Origin: Mucilaginibacter glaciei
GTDB taxonomy: Bacteria; Bacteroidota; Bacteroidia; Sphingobacteriales; Sphingobacteriaceae
Length of the DNA stretch: 64,000 nt
Assembly (NCBI RefSeq): GCF_014773245.1
Contig: NZ_JACWMX010000003.1
Span: forward strand, 186,001-250,000
Reading direction: 5' to 3'
A program made the translations under genes and the position numbers. The notes under the pieces are model-generated. The model searched no databases and was not told the origin of the DNA. It saw only the letters and a program-made list of their open reading frames with translations. This document shows positions 45,529 through 55,242 of the stretch, in pieces. Within the stretch, counting starts at the first letter, position 1; each line of letters opens with the position of its first letter.

Positions 45529-47055
45529 ATGAGCCATTCTGTTCAAATAAAAAATGCCCTTATTTCTGTTTATTACAAAGACAACCTGGAGCCGATCATA
45601 CACGAGCTGAACCGCCTGGGTGTTAATATATATTCTACAGGTGGTACCGAAACTTTTATCCGAGATTTGGGTGTTAATGTGATTGCTGTTGAGGATCTTA
45701 CCTCGTACCCGTCTATATTAGGTGGCCGGGTAAAAACCCTGCATCCAAAGGTGTTTGGCGGTATTTTATCACGACGTGGCCTGGAGAGCGACCAGCAGCA
45801 ACTGGCGCAATACGAGATCCCGGAGATAGACCTGGTGATCGTTGATCTTTACCCGTTCGAAGAAACGGTAAACTCTGGCGCGGGTGCCGAAGATATCATC
45901 GAGAAGATAGATATTGGCGGTATCTCGTTGATCCGCGCAGCAGCTAAAAACTTTAAGGATGTGGTGATCCTGGCATCGAAGGATGATTATTCGGAATTAG
46001 AGCAGATCCTGAAATCACAGGAAGGTGCAACAACAATAGATCAACGTCGTCGTTTTGCTCAAAAGGCTTTCAATATCTCATCAAACTACGATACCCACAT
46101 TTTTAACTACTTCGACCAGACCGAGCCGATGCCTGTTTTTAAACAAAGCATCCAAACCAGTCAGGTTTTACGTTACGGCGAAAACCCGCATCAAAAAGGC
46201 ACCTTCTACGGTAACCTTGATGCGATGTTTAATAAACTGAACGGTAAAGAATTATCCTATAATAACCTTGTCGATGTTGACGCGGCTGTTGCCTTGATAG
46301 ATGAATTTACCGAGCCTACAGTTGCTATCTTAAAACACACCAACGCCTGCGGTATCGCTTCGCGGTCATTCATTAAAGAAGCCTGGATAGATGCTTTAGC
46401 TTGCGACCCGGTTTCGGCTTTTGGCGGTGTCATCATAGCTAATGATGAAATAGATGCAGCTACAGCAACGGAGATTGACAAGATCTTTTACGAGGTGCTG
46501 ATTGCGCCTGCTTACACAGACGAGGCGGTAAAGATCCTTTCTGCCAAAAAGAACCGCATAGTTTTGATCCGCCAGCCGGTAGAGTTGCCGTTAAAGCAAT
46601 TTAAAACCTTGCTGAATGGTGTTATTGAGCAGGATAAAGACCTGGTGGTTGAAGGCCCTGCAAAAATGACATCGGTGACCGACAAACAAGCTACTGACAA
46701 CGAATTGAAAGATCTTCACTTTGCCAACAAGGTTGTTAAACACACCAAATCAAACACTATTGTATTTGCCAAAAACAACCAGTTAATGGCGAGCGGCGTA
46801 GGCCAAACATCAAGGGTTGATTCTTTAAAGCAAGCTATTATCAAGGCCGAAAGTTTTGGTTTTGAACTTAAGGGAGCGGTTATGGCTTCTGATGCTTTCT
46901 TCCCGTTCCCTGATTGTGTAGAGATTGCTGCTGATGCCGGTATCAGCGCCGTTTTACAACCGGGCGGTTCAATAAAAGACCAGGATTCTATCAACAAGTG
47001 TAATGAAAAGGGTATTGCTATGGTAACCACAGGGGTACGCCATTTTAAACACTAA
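45529..47055 (+). CDS. purH: Bifunctional AICAR transformylase / IMP cyclohydrolase
   Basis: 508 residues; catalyses the last two steps to IMP. N-terminal MGS-like cyclohydrolase domain (STGGTETFIRDLGVNVIAVE and LGGRVKTLHPKVFGGIL), C-terminal transformylase with VLRYGENPHQKG and catalytic Lys269-His270 in ILKHTNACGIA, then SAFGGVIIANDEID and the final HPGGS-like VLQPGGSIKDQDSI. Normal length. Purine-pathway partner of purN 0.5 kb upstream, but with its own promoter. Confidence 0.97.
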   Translation: MSHSVQIKNALISVYYKDNLEPIIHELNRLGVNIYSTGGTETFIRDLGVNVIAVEDLTSYPSILGGRVKTLHPKVFGGILSRRGLESDQQQLAQYEIPEIDLVIVDLYPFEETVNSGAGAEDIIEKIDIGGISLIRAAAKNFKDVVILASKDDYSELEQILKSQEGATTIDQRRRFAQKAFNISSNYDTHIFNYFDQTEPMPVFKQSIQTSQVLRYGENPHQKGTFYGNLDAMFNKLNGKELSYNNLVDVDAAVALIDEFTEPTVAILKHTNACGIASRSFIKEAWIDALACDPVSAFGGVIIANDEIDAATATEIDKIFYEVLIAPAYTDEAVKILSAKKNRIVLIRQPVELPLKQFKTLLNGVIEQDKDLVVEGPAKMTSVTDKQATDNELKDLHFANKVVKHTKSNTIVFAKNNQLMASGVGQTSRVDSLKQAIIKAESFGFELKGAVMASDAFFPFPDCVEIAADAGISAVLQPGGSIKDQDSINKCNEKGIAMVTTGVRHFKH

Positions 47056-47308
47056 GGCATAGCGTGTTGTGGTAGGCGAATGGTGAATTGGAAAAGCAAA
47101 GGGGCTATCCAGTTATAACAAAATCATCAAAAAGAAATCACACTAATTCAATAAATTACACGAACTTACACCGAAGTATCACCGAATAAAAAAACCGGGT
47201 AAGGCACGAATTCCTAAAAATAGGAGTTATTAAAACTAACGGTTTTTAAACTCGCGGGAGTTGCACGCTGTTAACCGGTTCGAGAAAATTGGTAGTCACT
47301 ATTATTAT

Positions 47309-47316
47309 TAACTTTG
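47309..47316 (+). promoter_or_regulatory. Candidate promoter of the mre operon
   Basis: TAACTTTG (perfect TAnnTTTG) with TTG at 47289-47291 as -33, 17 bases apart, and 24 bases before the mreB ATG. Best matched promoter in the window. The 284-base gap before it also has a short CCTAAAAATAGG hairpin near 47213. Confidence 0.6.
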
Positions 47317-47339
47317 CAAAATATTTGAAATAACGCCAC

Positions 47340-48362
47340 ATGGGTTTATTTAATTTTTTCACTCAAGAAATCGCTATTGATCTGGGTACCGCAAACACCC
47401 TTATCATACATAATGATAAAGTTGTTGTTGATGAGCCCTCTATTGTGGCCTTTGACCGTACAACCAACAAAGTAATTGCTATTGGCCGCCAGGCGATGCA
47501 GATGGAAGGTAAAACCCACGATAACATCCGTACCGTGCGCCCGTTAAAAGACGGTGTAATTGCCGATTTTAACGCTGCCGAGCTAATGATCCGCGGGATG
47601 ATCAAGATGATCAATCAGGGTAAGGGCTGGTTTTTCCCTTCGCTGCGGATGGTTATCTGTATCCCATCAGGCATCACCGAGGTAGAGAAACGTGCCGTAC
47701 GTGACAGCGCGGAAATTGCCGGCGCTAAAGAAGTTTACCTGATCTATGAACCAATGGCTGCTGCTGTAGGTATCGGTATTGACGTTGAGGAGCCTATGGG
47801 TAACATGATCATCGATATTGGTGGTGGTACTACCGAGATTGCGGTTATTGCGTTATCGGGTATTGTGTGCGACCAGTCTATCCGAGTAGCGGGAGATAAC
47901 TTTGACTCCGACATTGTTCAGTACATCCGACGCCAGCACAACATTATGATTGGCGACCGTACTGCCGAAAAGATTAAGATAGAAGTAGGCGCTGCATTGC
48001 CGGAGCTGAGTGAGCCACCTGCCGATTTTGCCGTGCAGGGCCGCGATCTGATGACCGGTGTACCTAAGCAGATCACCGTATCTTATACCGAAATTGCACA
48101 CTGCCTCGATAAATCAATCTCGAAAATTGAGGAAGCGATCCTGAAGGCCTTAGAGATTACCCCACCCGAGCTTTCTGCAGATATTTACCAGACAGGTATT
48201 TACCTTACAGGCGGTGGTGCGTTGCTGCGTGGTTTAGATAAGCGCGTTGCTGCTAAAACCAAACTACCGGTACACGTTGCCGAAGATCCGCTACGCGCCG
48301 TAGTACGTGGTACAGGTACCGCCCTTAAAAACATAGGTAACTTTAAATTCTTAATGCAATAA
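47340..48362 (+). CDS. mreB: Rod shape-determining protein MreB
   Basis: 340 residues, bacterial actin that forms membrane-associated filaments and organises lateral wall synthesis. N-terminal FFTQEIAIDLGTANTLI (phosphate-1 loop), then IDIGGGTTEIAVIA (phosphate-2), and GGGALLRGLDKR (adenosine region). Length and order normal. First gene of mreB-mreC-mreD-pbp2-rodA. Confidence 0.97.
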   Translation: MGLFNFFTQEIAIDLGTANTLIIHNDKVVVDEPSIVAFDRTTNKVIAIGRQAMQMEGKTHDNIRTVRPLKDGVIADFNAAELMIRGMIKMINQGKGWFFPSLRMVICIPSGITEVEKRAVRDSAEIAGAKEVYLIYEPMAAAVGIGIDVEEPMGNMIIDIGGGTTEIAVIALSGIVCDQSIRVAGDNFDSDIVQYIRRQHNIMIGDRTAEKIKIEVGAALPELSEPPADFAVQGRDLMTGVPKQITVSYTEIAHCLDKSISKIEEAILKALEITPPELSADIYQTGIYLTGGGALLRGLDKRVAAKTKLPVHVAEDPLRAVVRGTGTALKNIGNFKFLMQ

Positions 48363-48368
48363 TTTTTA

Positions 48369-48442
48369 AGAGATTAGAGGTCAGTGATTAGAGATTAGGT
48401 AAGCCCTTTCATCTAATCTCTGATCCCTAATCACTAATCTCT
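48369..48442 (+). repeat. Large hairpin between mreB and mreC
   Basis: 30-base arms (48369-48398 and 48413-48442; begins AGAGATTAG, ends CTAATCTCT) pair at 25 of 30 positions around a 14-base loop. Made of the same AGAGATTAG words as the repeats at 45 kb. It ends four bases before the mreC ATG, where it could hold back mreC translation or stop part of the transcription. Confidence 0.7.
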
Positions 48443-48446
48443 GACA

Positions 48447-49280
48447 ATGCGTAACCTCCTGATATTTATCACTAAGTACAACGCATTCTTCCTGTTTCTC
48501 ATTTTCGAGATCGCTTCCTTCATTATCTACATTAAGTACAATTCTTTTCAAAAGGCCAGCTTCATCAACAGTACCGCCGAAGTAACAGGCAACCTTTACG
48601 CACGTACCGATGAATTGAAGGGCTATCTTTCCCTGCGCGATGTAAATGATAACCTGGTCCGCGAAAATGCCCGGCTGCGCAACCAGCTAAAAACGTCGCT
48701 TTATTTAGATACTGCCGGTAAAAAAAGGGTTATCGACACCAATTACAAACAGCAATATGAGTATATAGCCGCCAAGGTGATCAATAACTCGGTAAACAAA
48801 CGTAATAACTACATTACCATTGACAGGGGAAGCAATAACGGGATAGCCAAAGGCATGGGCGTAATTACTGACGCCGGAGTAGTAGGCAAAGTAGTTTTTG
48901 TTGGGCCGCATATGGCCATTGTACAATCCTTACTGCATAAAGATACCCGCTTTAGTGCCATGCTGGCTGCTCATAAAGAAATTGGCTACCTGGAATGGGG
49001 CGAGGATGTTGACCCGCACAAGGGTTTACTGATAGATGTATCAAACAATGCGCGGCCAAAAATTGGCGAGCAGGTGGTAACGTCAGACCTTTCACTGTTC
49101 CCTGCAGGCATCCCGTTGGGCAAGGTGAGTAAGCTAAATGCTAAAGGTGGCGGTTTTTTCCTGAATATGGAGGTTGCCCTTGCGGTAGATTTTAGTAAGC
49201 TGCAATATGTGTATGTGATAGTAAACAGGTTTGCCCAGGAGCAGGCGGGATTGGAGGCCCAAGAGAAAAAAGATGAGTAG
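48447..49280 (+). CDS. mreC: Rod shape-determining protein MreC
   Basis: 277 residues. One N-terminal transmembrane helix (about 10-30, FFLFLIFEIASFIIYI), a coiled coil (about 60-90), then the periplasmic double beta-barrel with DRGSNNGIAKGMGVITDAGVVGKV and the LSLFPAGIPLGKV motif typical of MreC. Scaffold between MreB, MreD and PBP2. The last 8 bases overlap mreD. Confidence 0.93.
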   Translation: MRNLLIFITKYNAFFLFLIFEIASFIIYIKYNSFQKASFINSTAEVTGNLYARTDELKGYLSLRDVNDNLVRENARLRNQLKTSLYLDTAGKKRVIDTNYKQQYEYIAAKVINNSVNKRNNYITIDRGSNNGIAKGMGVITDAGVVGKVVFVGPHMAIVQSLLHKDTRFSAMLAAHKEIGYLEWGEDVDPHKGLLIDVSNNARPKIGEQVVTSDLSLFPAGIPLGKVSKLNAKGGGFFLNMEVALAVDFSKLQYVYVIVNRFAQEQAGLEAQEKKDE

Positions 49281-49791
49281 AGTAATTATCATCAACCTCA
49301 TCAGGTTTGTGCTGTTAGTATTCCTGCAGGTTTTTTTGTTGAAGAATATCGCACTTTATAATTTGAGTACGCCGTACCTGTATATCCTTTTTATACTACT
49401 GTTACCTTTCGAAATTCCCAACGTTTTGCTTTTTGCGCTGGCATTTATTTTGGGTTTAACAATTGATGCGTTTTATGATACACCGGGGCTGCATGCCGCC
49501 AGTTGCGTGCTGTTAGCTTTAGTACGTATTCTGTTCATTAGCGTAACTGTACAAAAAGACGGCTTTGATAACGAGCCCGAACCTACATTGAGTATAATGG
49601 GGTTCCGCTGGTTTTTTAGTTACGCGCTCATCCTCACCTTATTTCATCACTTTTTCTTATTCAACCTGGAAGTTTTTCGCTTTTCTGAGTTAGAATATAC
49701 ACTAACCCGCTTTTTATTGAGTTCAATATTTACCGTATTTTTAATGCTGGTGTCGGGCTTGTTATTTTTCAGAAAGAAAGAGCGTAAATGA
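49273..49791 (+). CDS. mreD: Rod shape-determining protein MreD
   Basis: 172 residues from the ATG at 49273 (MSRVIIINLIRFV), which overlaps the mreC stop by 8 bases; an in-frame ATG 14 codons upstream lies inside mreC and gives a basic non-family N-terminus. About five transmembrane helices, with LDAFYDTPGLHAASCV-like loop (here TIDAFYDTPGLHA). Inner-membrane partner of MreC. Family assignment rests mainly on position and hydropathy. Confidence 0.88.
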   Translation: MSRVIIINLIRFVLLVFLQVFLLKNIALYNLSTPYLYILFILLLPFEIPNVLLFALAFILGLTIDAFYDTPGLHAASCVLLALVRILFISVTVQKDGFDNEPEPTLSIMGFRWFFSYALILTLFHHFFLFNLEVFRFSELEYTLTRFLLSSIFTVFLMLVSGLLFFRKKERK

Positions 49792-51782
49792 ACAATTTTT
49801 TTGAACGGCGATATGTGATCGCCGGCATCTTTATCACTTTTATATTACTGCTATTGGCCCGCCTGTTTTATATCCAGGTGGTTGATGACCGTTATGAGCT
49901 TTACGCCAGCCAAAACGTTGTACGCAAGTTTGTGCAATATCCCGCCCGTGGTTTTATATTGGATAGGAATGGGGTTGTGATGGTGCAAAATCAGCCTATT
50001 TATGATATTGTGGTAACCCCTAAACAGGTAAAGGCTTTTGATACAGTTGAGTTTTGCAAGCTTTTAGGGATAGATAAAGATGGTTACGATAAAAGGATGG
50101 CAAAAGCCGTTAAATATTCCCCGTATCGTGCTTCTGTTTTTGAAAAGCAGCTGTCTGCGCAGTTATATGCATCGTTTCAGGAAAGATTATCTGAATTCCC
50201 CGGCTTTATGCCCGTGCAAAGGATCATTCGTACTTACCCCGATTCAGCCGCAGCGCAGTTTCTGGGCTACATAGGCGAGGCGACCGACGCAATTATAAAA
50301 AGGTCGGGAGGTTATTACAGTCCCGGCGATTACGTCGGTATTACCGGTGTAGAACGTTCCTATGAAACCCTGCTGCGTGGCACACGCGGCATAGTTCGTT
50401 CCATGGTCGATTCCCGTAACAACGTAAAAGGAAAATATGCTGAGGGTATATATGATACAGTGGCAGTTGCCGGTGAACGGCTGGAATCATCATTAGACCT
50501 CAAGCTGCAAAAATTCGGCGAAGCGTTAATGAAAAACAAAGTAGGCAGTATCGTTGCAATCGACCCCAAAACCGGCGAGATATTAGCTTACGTGAGCAGC
50601 CCCACCTATGACCCAAATTTGCTGGTTGGCCGCGAGCGCGGAAATAATGCGGCGGCTTTATATAAAGATCCGTATCAGCCTTTCTTTGTTCGTCCGGTGC
50701 AGGCATACTATCCGCCGGGTTCGTCATTTAAACCATTAAGCGCGTTGATTGCGATGCAGGAGGGCGTAATAACTCCGCAAACAACATACAATTGCCCCGG
50801 ATATTATGTAGCCGGTAACCGCCGTATTAAATGCTTCCACGGTGAGGTGCATGGTACTGTTGATTTGAGCAGGGCCGTGGCCGAATCATGCAACGGCTAT
50901 TTTTTTATGGTTTTCGAAAAACTGGTAAATGGGGCCGGCGGACGAAAGACAGACACCTCATATACAAAATGGAGGGACAATGTGGCTAAGTTTGGTTTAG
51001 GAACCAGACTTGGTTTAGACATGCCAAACGAAGGCCGTGGATTACTGCCTAAAGCCTCGTTTTACGACAAGGTTTATCATAAAGGCGGCTGGCGTTACAG
51101 CACCGTCATATCCTTAGGTATCGGGCAGGGTGAATTATCGGCAACTCCTTTGCAATTGGCAAATATCGAGGCTACGATAGCCAATCACGGTTACTACTAT
51201 AAACCGCATCTAATCCGCGCCATCGGCGATAAAAAGGTAATTAAACATGAGTACACAGTACGTAACTATGTAGGTGTAGATTCGCAATATTTTGAGCCGG
51301 TTATCAACGGAATGCAAAGCGTGGTTGACCATGGTACGGCTGTGGGGTCACGTATCCCCGGCATAGTTATGTGCGGAAAAACAGGTACGGCGCAGATTAC
51401 GAATAAAGTAGATAATTCGGTATTTGTGGCATTTGCGCCGCGCGAAAATCCCAGAATAGCCATTGCGGTAATTGTAGAACACGCCGGCCAGGGTGCAACA
51501 TGGGCTGCGCCTATTGCCAGTTTTATGGTAGAGAAATATTTGCGTGGCAGCATCAGCAAGCGCCCGACAGGTATCACGCCTGAGTATTACATGAACAGTA
51601 ATTTGCTTCCCGCTATTACCCCAAAAACGCCGCCGGTTTCCAAAAAGCCTTCGGCAGATAGTTTGAAAAAGGCGGCTTCTTTAGATTCGTTAAAAAAGGT
51701 AAAGTTGAAATCGATACCGGTTAAACAACAAAATAGTTTAAAGGAAACGGCGATGTTGCCAAACAGGAGAAGCAATGAATAA
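49788..51782 (+). CDS. mrdA: Penicillin-binding protein 2 (peptidoglycan transpeptidase)
   Basis: 664 residues. Short cytoplasmic N-terminus, one transmembrane helix (about 10-28), dimerisation/pedestal domain, then transpeptidase with S312-x-x-K315 (PPGSSFKPLS), S367-C-N369 (AESCNGYF) and K531-T-G-T534 (CGKTGTAQ). Class B PBP that works with RodA in elongation. Start overlaps mreD by 4 bases (ATGA). The C-terminal tail (from about 610) is Lys/Ser/Pro-rich and not part of the domain. Confidence 0.95.
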   Translation: MNNFFERRYVIAGIFITFILLLLARLFYIQVVDDRYELYASQNVVRKFVQYPARGFILDRNGVVMVQNQPIYDIVVTPKQVKAFDTVEFCKLLGIDKDGYDKRMAKAVKYSPYRASVFEKQLSAQLYASFQERLSEFPGFMPVQRIIRTYPDSAAAQFLGYIGEATDAIIKRSGGYYSPGDYVGITGVERSYETLLRGTRGIVRSMVDSRNNVKGKYAEGIYDTVAVAGERLESSLDLKLQKFGEALMKNKVGSIVAIDPKTGEILAYVSSPTYDPNLLVGRERGNNAAALYKDPYQPFFVRPVQAYYPPGSSFKPLSALIAMQEGVITPQTTYNCPGYYVAGNRRIKCFHGEVHGTVDLSRAVAESCNGYFFMVFEKLVNGAGGRKTDTSYTKWRDNVAKFGLGTRLGLDMPNEGRGLLPKASFYDKVYHKGGWRYSTVISLGIGQGELSATPLQLANIEATIANHGYYYKPHLIRAIGDKKVIKHEYTVRNYVGVDSQYFEPVINGMQSVVDHGTAVGSRIPGIVMCGKTGTAQITNKVDNSVFVAFAPRENPRIAIAVIVEHAGQGATWAAPIASFMVEKYLRGSISKRPTGITPEYYMNSNLLPAITPKTPPVSKKPSADSLKKAASLDSLKKVKLKSIPVKQQNSLKETAMLPNRRSNE

Positions 51783-53043
51783 TCAGCGCAGTTTCTTTTT
51801 CAATGTAGACTGGGTAACTGTGTTGATATACCTGTGCCTTTGCACTATCGGCTGGTTTAATATCCATGCTGCGGTGTTTGATGATAATCATCCGAGTATT
51901 TTTGATTTTAGCACCAGCGCAGGGCACCAGTTCATTTTTATCATGTCGGGCTTGGTTATTGGCACATTTATTTTGCTGTTAGAGAGCCGCTTTCTTTCCG
52001 CATTATCGCCTGCGTTATATGTCGTAACTATTTTATTGCTTATACTGGTATTGGTTGTGGGCCGGGGTGTGGGTGGTAACCAGGCCTGGATAGATTTGGG
52101 TGGCGGTTTTAAGCTGCAACCATCGGAGTTTGCCAAGTTTGCTACCTGTTTGCTGCTGGCCCGTTATCTGAGTGCTACCAATGTGAAAGTTACCGATCCA
52201 AAATCATTCCTGATAGCAGGTGCCATTATTTTGCTGCCAATGGTATTGATAAAGATGCAGCCCGATGACGGATCGACCCTTGTGTTTTGCTCATTAATAT
52301 TTGTATTGTACCGCGAAGGGCTATCGTCCTACTTTCTTATTATCGGTGGGTTATTGATCGCTTTATTTGTGAGTTCCCTGGTATTTAATGCAGCGTCGGT
52401 AGTAGCTGCGGTTGTGATCGCGGCAGTGCTGGTGGTGCTGATTGTTAAACGAAACCGCCCGCTTGTATTAAAGGTAATAATAGGTGCTTTAGTGGCCATA
52501 GGGTTTGTATTTGCAGTAAAACCGCTTTATAATAAAGGGCTTAAAAAGCACCAGCGCGATCGTATCGATATTGTATTGGGTTTGTCGCAGGATAAGAAAC
52601 ATGTGGGCTACAATCAAAACCAGGCTAAGATCGCTATCGGATCTGGGCGGGTTTGGGGTAAGGGCTATTTGCAGGGTACACAAACCAAGTACTCTTTCGT
52701 TCCTGCCCAAAGTACCGATTTTATTTTTTGCACGGTGGGCGAAGAGTGGGGTTTTGCCGGGTCTGTGGTAGTGATGGGGCTTTACCTTTTCCTGGTGTTG
52801 CGGATTATACATATAGCTGAGCGGCAGCGTGCGCCATTCTCCCGCATTTACGGCTATGGTGTAGCTTCTATTATTTTTTGCCACGTTATCATTAATATAG
52901 CAATGGCTATCGGGGTGATGCCGGTGATAGGTATCCCGCTGCCCTTTATAAGCTACGGTGGGTCGTCGCTGTGGAGTTTCACCATCCTGCTGTTCATCCT
53001 GCTCAAACTGGACTCGAACCGGATGGGGGTTATTTACGCGTAA
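51775..53043 (+). CDS. rodA: Rod shape-determining glycosyltransferase RodA (SEDS)
   Basis: 422 residues, about ten transmembrane helices. SEDS-family features: GGNQAWIDLGGGFKLQPSEFAK (split: GGNQAWIDLGG and FKLQPSEFAKFA, with the conserved Pro-Ser-Glu), the KMQPDDGSTLVF loop, the STDFIFCTVGEEWGFAG motif containing the catalytic-type Asp, and the C-terminal GIPLPFISYGGSSLW. Peptidoglycan polymerase paired with PBP2. Overlaps pbp2 by 8 bases and the next, convergent gene by 10 bases. Confidence 0.95.
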   Translation: MNNQRSFFFNVDWVTVLIYLCLCTIGWFNIHAAVFDDNHPSIFDFSTSAGHQFIFIMSGLVIGTFILLLESRFLSALSPALYVVTILLLILVLVVGRGVGGNQAWIDLGGGFKLQPSEFAKFATCLLLARYLSATNVKVTDPKSFLIAGAIILLPMVLIKMQPDDGSTLVFCSLIFVLYREGLSSYFLIIGGLLIALFVSSLVFNAASVVAAVVIAAVLVVLIVKRNRPLVLKVIIGALVAIGFVFAVKPLYNKGLKKHQRDRIDIVLGLSQDKKHVGYNQNQAKIAIGSGRVWGKGYLQGTQTKYSFVPAQSTDFIFCTVGEEWGFAGSVVVMGLYLFLVLRIIHIAERQRAPFSRIYGYGVASIIFCHVIINIAMAIGVMPVIGIPLPFISYGGSSLWSFTILLFILLKLDSNRMGVIYA

Positions 53044-54056
53044 CGCCTTTTCAGCAAAGCATAAAATTTCTCGAACGCGATAGTTTTGGCCTCCCAGTTA
53101 TTTTTGGTGACGTAGTTGGTGCGTAAAAAGCGGTCGGCCTCTTCAAAACTTTTAAAGCGGTTCACTATTTCAATAGCTTCGCTATATGATAATGGGTAGC
53201 CGTTAAAGAGCTCCTTAATAAATAACATTTTATCATTCAGGCTAATGGCAGCCTTCATATCGGCTATCGGTGCTTCGGCAGGCTGTGCAGCTTCGGCGGC
53301 AAATGATCTTTTGTCTTTTAACTGTGCAGCCATCCGCTGGTTAAGACTCAAAGGCTTTTCATCTTTGGCGGGTTCCGGCTCCGGCGCAGCTTCGGTCTTT
53401 GGCTGATTCTCTACCACCGGTTCCGGGTTGGTAGGGATGGGTTCTTCAGCTTCCGTCACTTGCTCTTCGGGTTTAATTATCGGCGCAAGGGTATTGGTTG
53501 GTTCCTCATTTAACTTTTCACTTTCAATTTCAAGTGTCTCTTCGTCCTCCTCCCAGGTTTCCGCATCATCCATTATTAATTCATGCCTAATGGTTTCAAG
53601 TTCTGCTTCGCGTTCAAATGCGTAGTTGTCGCCATTGGTGCTCAAATCTATCTGCGGGGTTGGTTCTTCTTTAACGGGTGGGATCAGTTCAAATTGAACA
53701 GGCTCTTTTGGGGCTGGCCTGGCTATTTCGGGCTTAAAGGGTGTACGCTCCACCACTTTTTGCTGTACTACGGGCTCGAAATATTTAGGCTCATCGGCAA
53801 TTGATTTCTTTTCCTCAATGGCGGGGACAGGTACTGCTTTTTCGGTAAACAGGGGCAGCTCGGGTTGTTGTGCCTGCTTCAATAAATTTAGCTTACGCAA
53901 TATTTCGGCATGGTCTTTTAAAAAGTGGGTGTTAGCAACAAAAAGCTCCAGTTCAAGGTCATTTAGGGTTTCTGCATTAGATTGCAGGTAGTCATATTGT
54001 TCTTGTAATTCTTTTATAATACCGCCTATCTTTTTGAATACTTCCGGCTGCTTCAT
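53034..54056 (-). CDS. Coiled-coil hypothetical protein, conserved in Bacteroidota
   Basis: 340 residues from the ATG at 54056 (MKQPEVFKKIGGII); a longer frame reaches 54086. Three parts: a helical coiled-coil N-terminus (1-75, KELQEQYDYLQSNAETLNDL), a long acidic Glu/Pro-rich linker (about 90-255), and a helical C-terminal domain (AAISLNDKMLFIKELFNGYP, then SYSEAIEIVNRFKSFEEADR). That C-terminal block looks like a recurrent domain of this phylum. Convergent with rodA by a 10-base overlap. Function unknown; not obviously an envelope protein (no signal peptide). Confidence 0.75.
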   Translation of the reverse strand: MKQPEVFKKIGGIIKELQEQYDYLQSNAETLNDLELELFVANTHFLKDHAEILRKLNLLKQAQQPELPLFTEKAVPVPAIEEKKSIADEPKYFEPVVQQKVVERTPFKPEIARPAPKEPVQFELIPPVKEEPTPQIDLSTNGDNYAFEREAELETIRHELIMDDAETWEEDEETLEIESEKLNEEPTNTLAPIIKPEEQVTEAEEPIPTNPEPVVENQPKTEAAPEPEPAKDEKPLSLNQRMAAQLKDKRSFAAEAAQPAEAPIADMKAAISLNDKMLFIKELFNGYPLSYSEAIEIVNRFKSFEEADRFLRTNYVTKNNWEAKTIAFEKFYALLKRRYA

Positions 54057-54125
54057 GGCTCTATTTGTTAGGAAATTGCTAATCAAAAATACTATAAAAT
54101 TCTGATATTAGCCGTTCACAAAAGT

Positions 54126-54716
54126 TTGAACACATTGTACACCGAAGAAATTTTTAAAAGGCGGAATGAGATTGGGGGGAGTATTGAAGTTATCTGCGGG
54201 TCAATGTTTTCCGGCAAAACAGAGGAGTTGATAAGGCGCGTTAACCGTGCCCGTATTGCCAAAGTTAATGTCGAAATTTTTAGTCCGGTGGCCGATACCC
54301 GCTATGATAAAAGTGCCCTGGTATCACATAACCTCAATTCAATCCCATCAAAAGCGGTGGATAGTGCATCGGCTATTTTGCCCCTTGCCGATCATATACA
54401 GGTGGTTGGGATTGATGAAGCTCAGTTTTTTGATGATGGGATACCCGGGGTTTGTATTGCCCTTGCTAACGCAGGTGTGCGGGTTATTGTTGCCGGGTTG
54501 GATATGGATTTTAAGGGCCGCCCTTTTTGCTGTATGCCGGAATTAATGGCTATAGCGGACTCGGTTACTAAACTGCATGCGGTTTGTGTTAAATGCGGGC
54601 AGCAGGCTATTTACTCTTACCGCTTAGTGCCCAATGAAAGCAAGATACTGTTGGGCGAAAAAGAAACTTACGAAGCCCGTTGCCGGAACTGCTTTAACCT
54701 CGACGGATCCATCTGA
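54126..54716 (+). CDS. tdk: Thymidine kinase
   Basis: 196 residues. Phosphorylates thymidine in pyrimidine salvage. P-loop GSMFSGKTEE, the catalytic/lasso region FFDDGIPGV, and the zinc-binding Cys pairs CVKCG and CRNC. TTG start at 54126 (a second TTG in frame at 54135); no ATG lies upstream of the conserved IEVICGSMFSGKT. Normal length for the type II family. Confidence 0.93.
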   Translation: MNTLYTEEIFKRRNEIGGSIEVICGSMFSGKTEELIRRVNRARIAKVNVEIFSPVADTRYDKSALVSHNLNSIPSKAVDSASAILPLADHIQVVGIDEAQFFDDGIPGVCIALANAGVRVIVAGLDMDFKGRPFCCMPELMAIADSVTKLHAVCVKCGQQAIYSYRLVPNESKILLGEKETYEARCRNCFNLDGSI

Positions 54717-54821
54717 TAGGTTCTCGAAGGCTGATACAGGCAGTTTGTATAAATAAAATTACAAACCACTTGTAAACAAAAAAATCATTTTGGCCGTTTA
54801 AACTATATAACTATCCAAAAG

Positions 54822-55112
54822 ATGAGTGTGAGCCTACTTGCCTCGCTACAATGCAAAAAAGATGCAGTTGCGGCGTTTAACATCGAGTTGAAAAAGCTGA
54901 TGGATGCTTCTAAAGCTGAGCCCGGTTGCATTGCGTACGATATCTACCAGTATAAAGATGAGTTTGTCCGTTTTGTGGTGGTTGATGAATGGACTGACGA
55001 TGATGCCCTTTCTGCTCATATGGAAACCCCGCATTACAAATACTTCGTACATATTTTACCCGCACTTTTAGAACAGCAGGCCGACGTAAAGATACTTACA
55101 CGGATTGTATAG
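54822..55112 (+). CDS. Antibiotic biosynthesis monooxygenase (ABM) domain protein
   Basis: 96 residues; a single ABM dimeric alpha+beta barrel: MSVSLLASLQCKKDAVAAFN, then AEPGCIAYDIYQYKDE and FVVVDEWTDDDALSAHMETPHYKYFV. Small relatives of YgiN-type quinol monooxygenases, heme-degrading or uncharacterised. Role unknown; no partner gene adjacent. Confidence 0.82.
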   Translation: MSVSLLASLQCKKDAVAAFNIELKKLMDASKAEPGCIAYDIYQYKDEFVRFVVVDEWTDDDALSAHMETPHYKYFVHILPALLEQQADVKILTRIV

Positions 55113-55242
55113 CCCCTTTTTGCAGATAATGCACCTTCTGTTTAAACATTAATAGCGGTACAGTGTTATAGTATTAGTATATTAACGTGCTTATTACTTA
55201 ATAGTAAGTTTAGATAAAATAAATACTTCGGCGGATTGCGTT

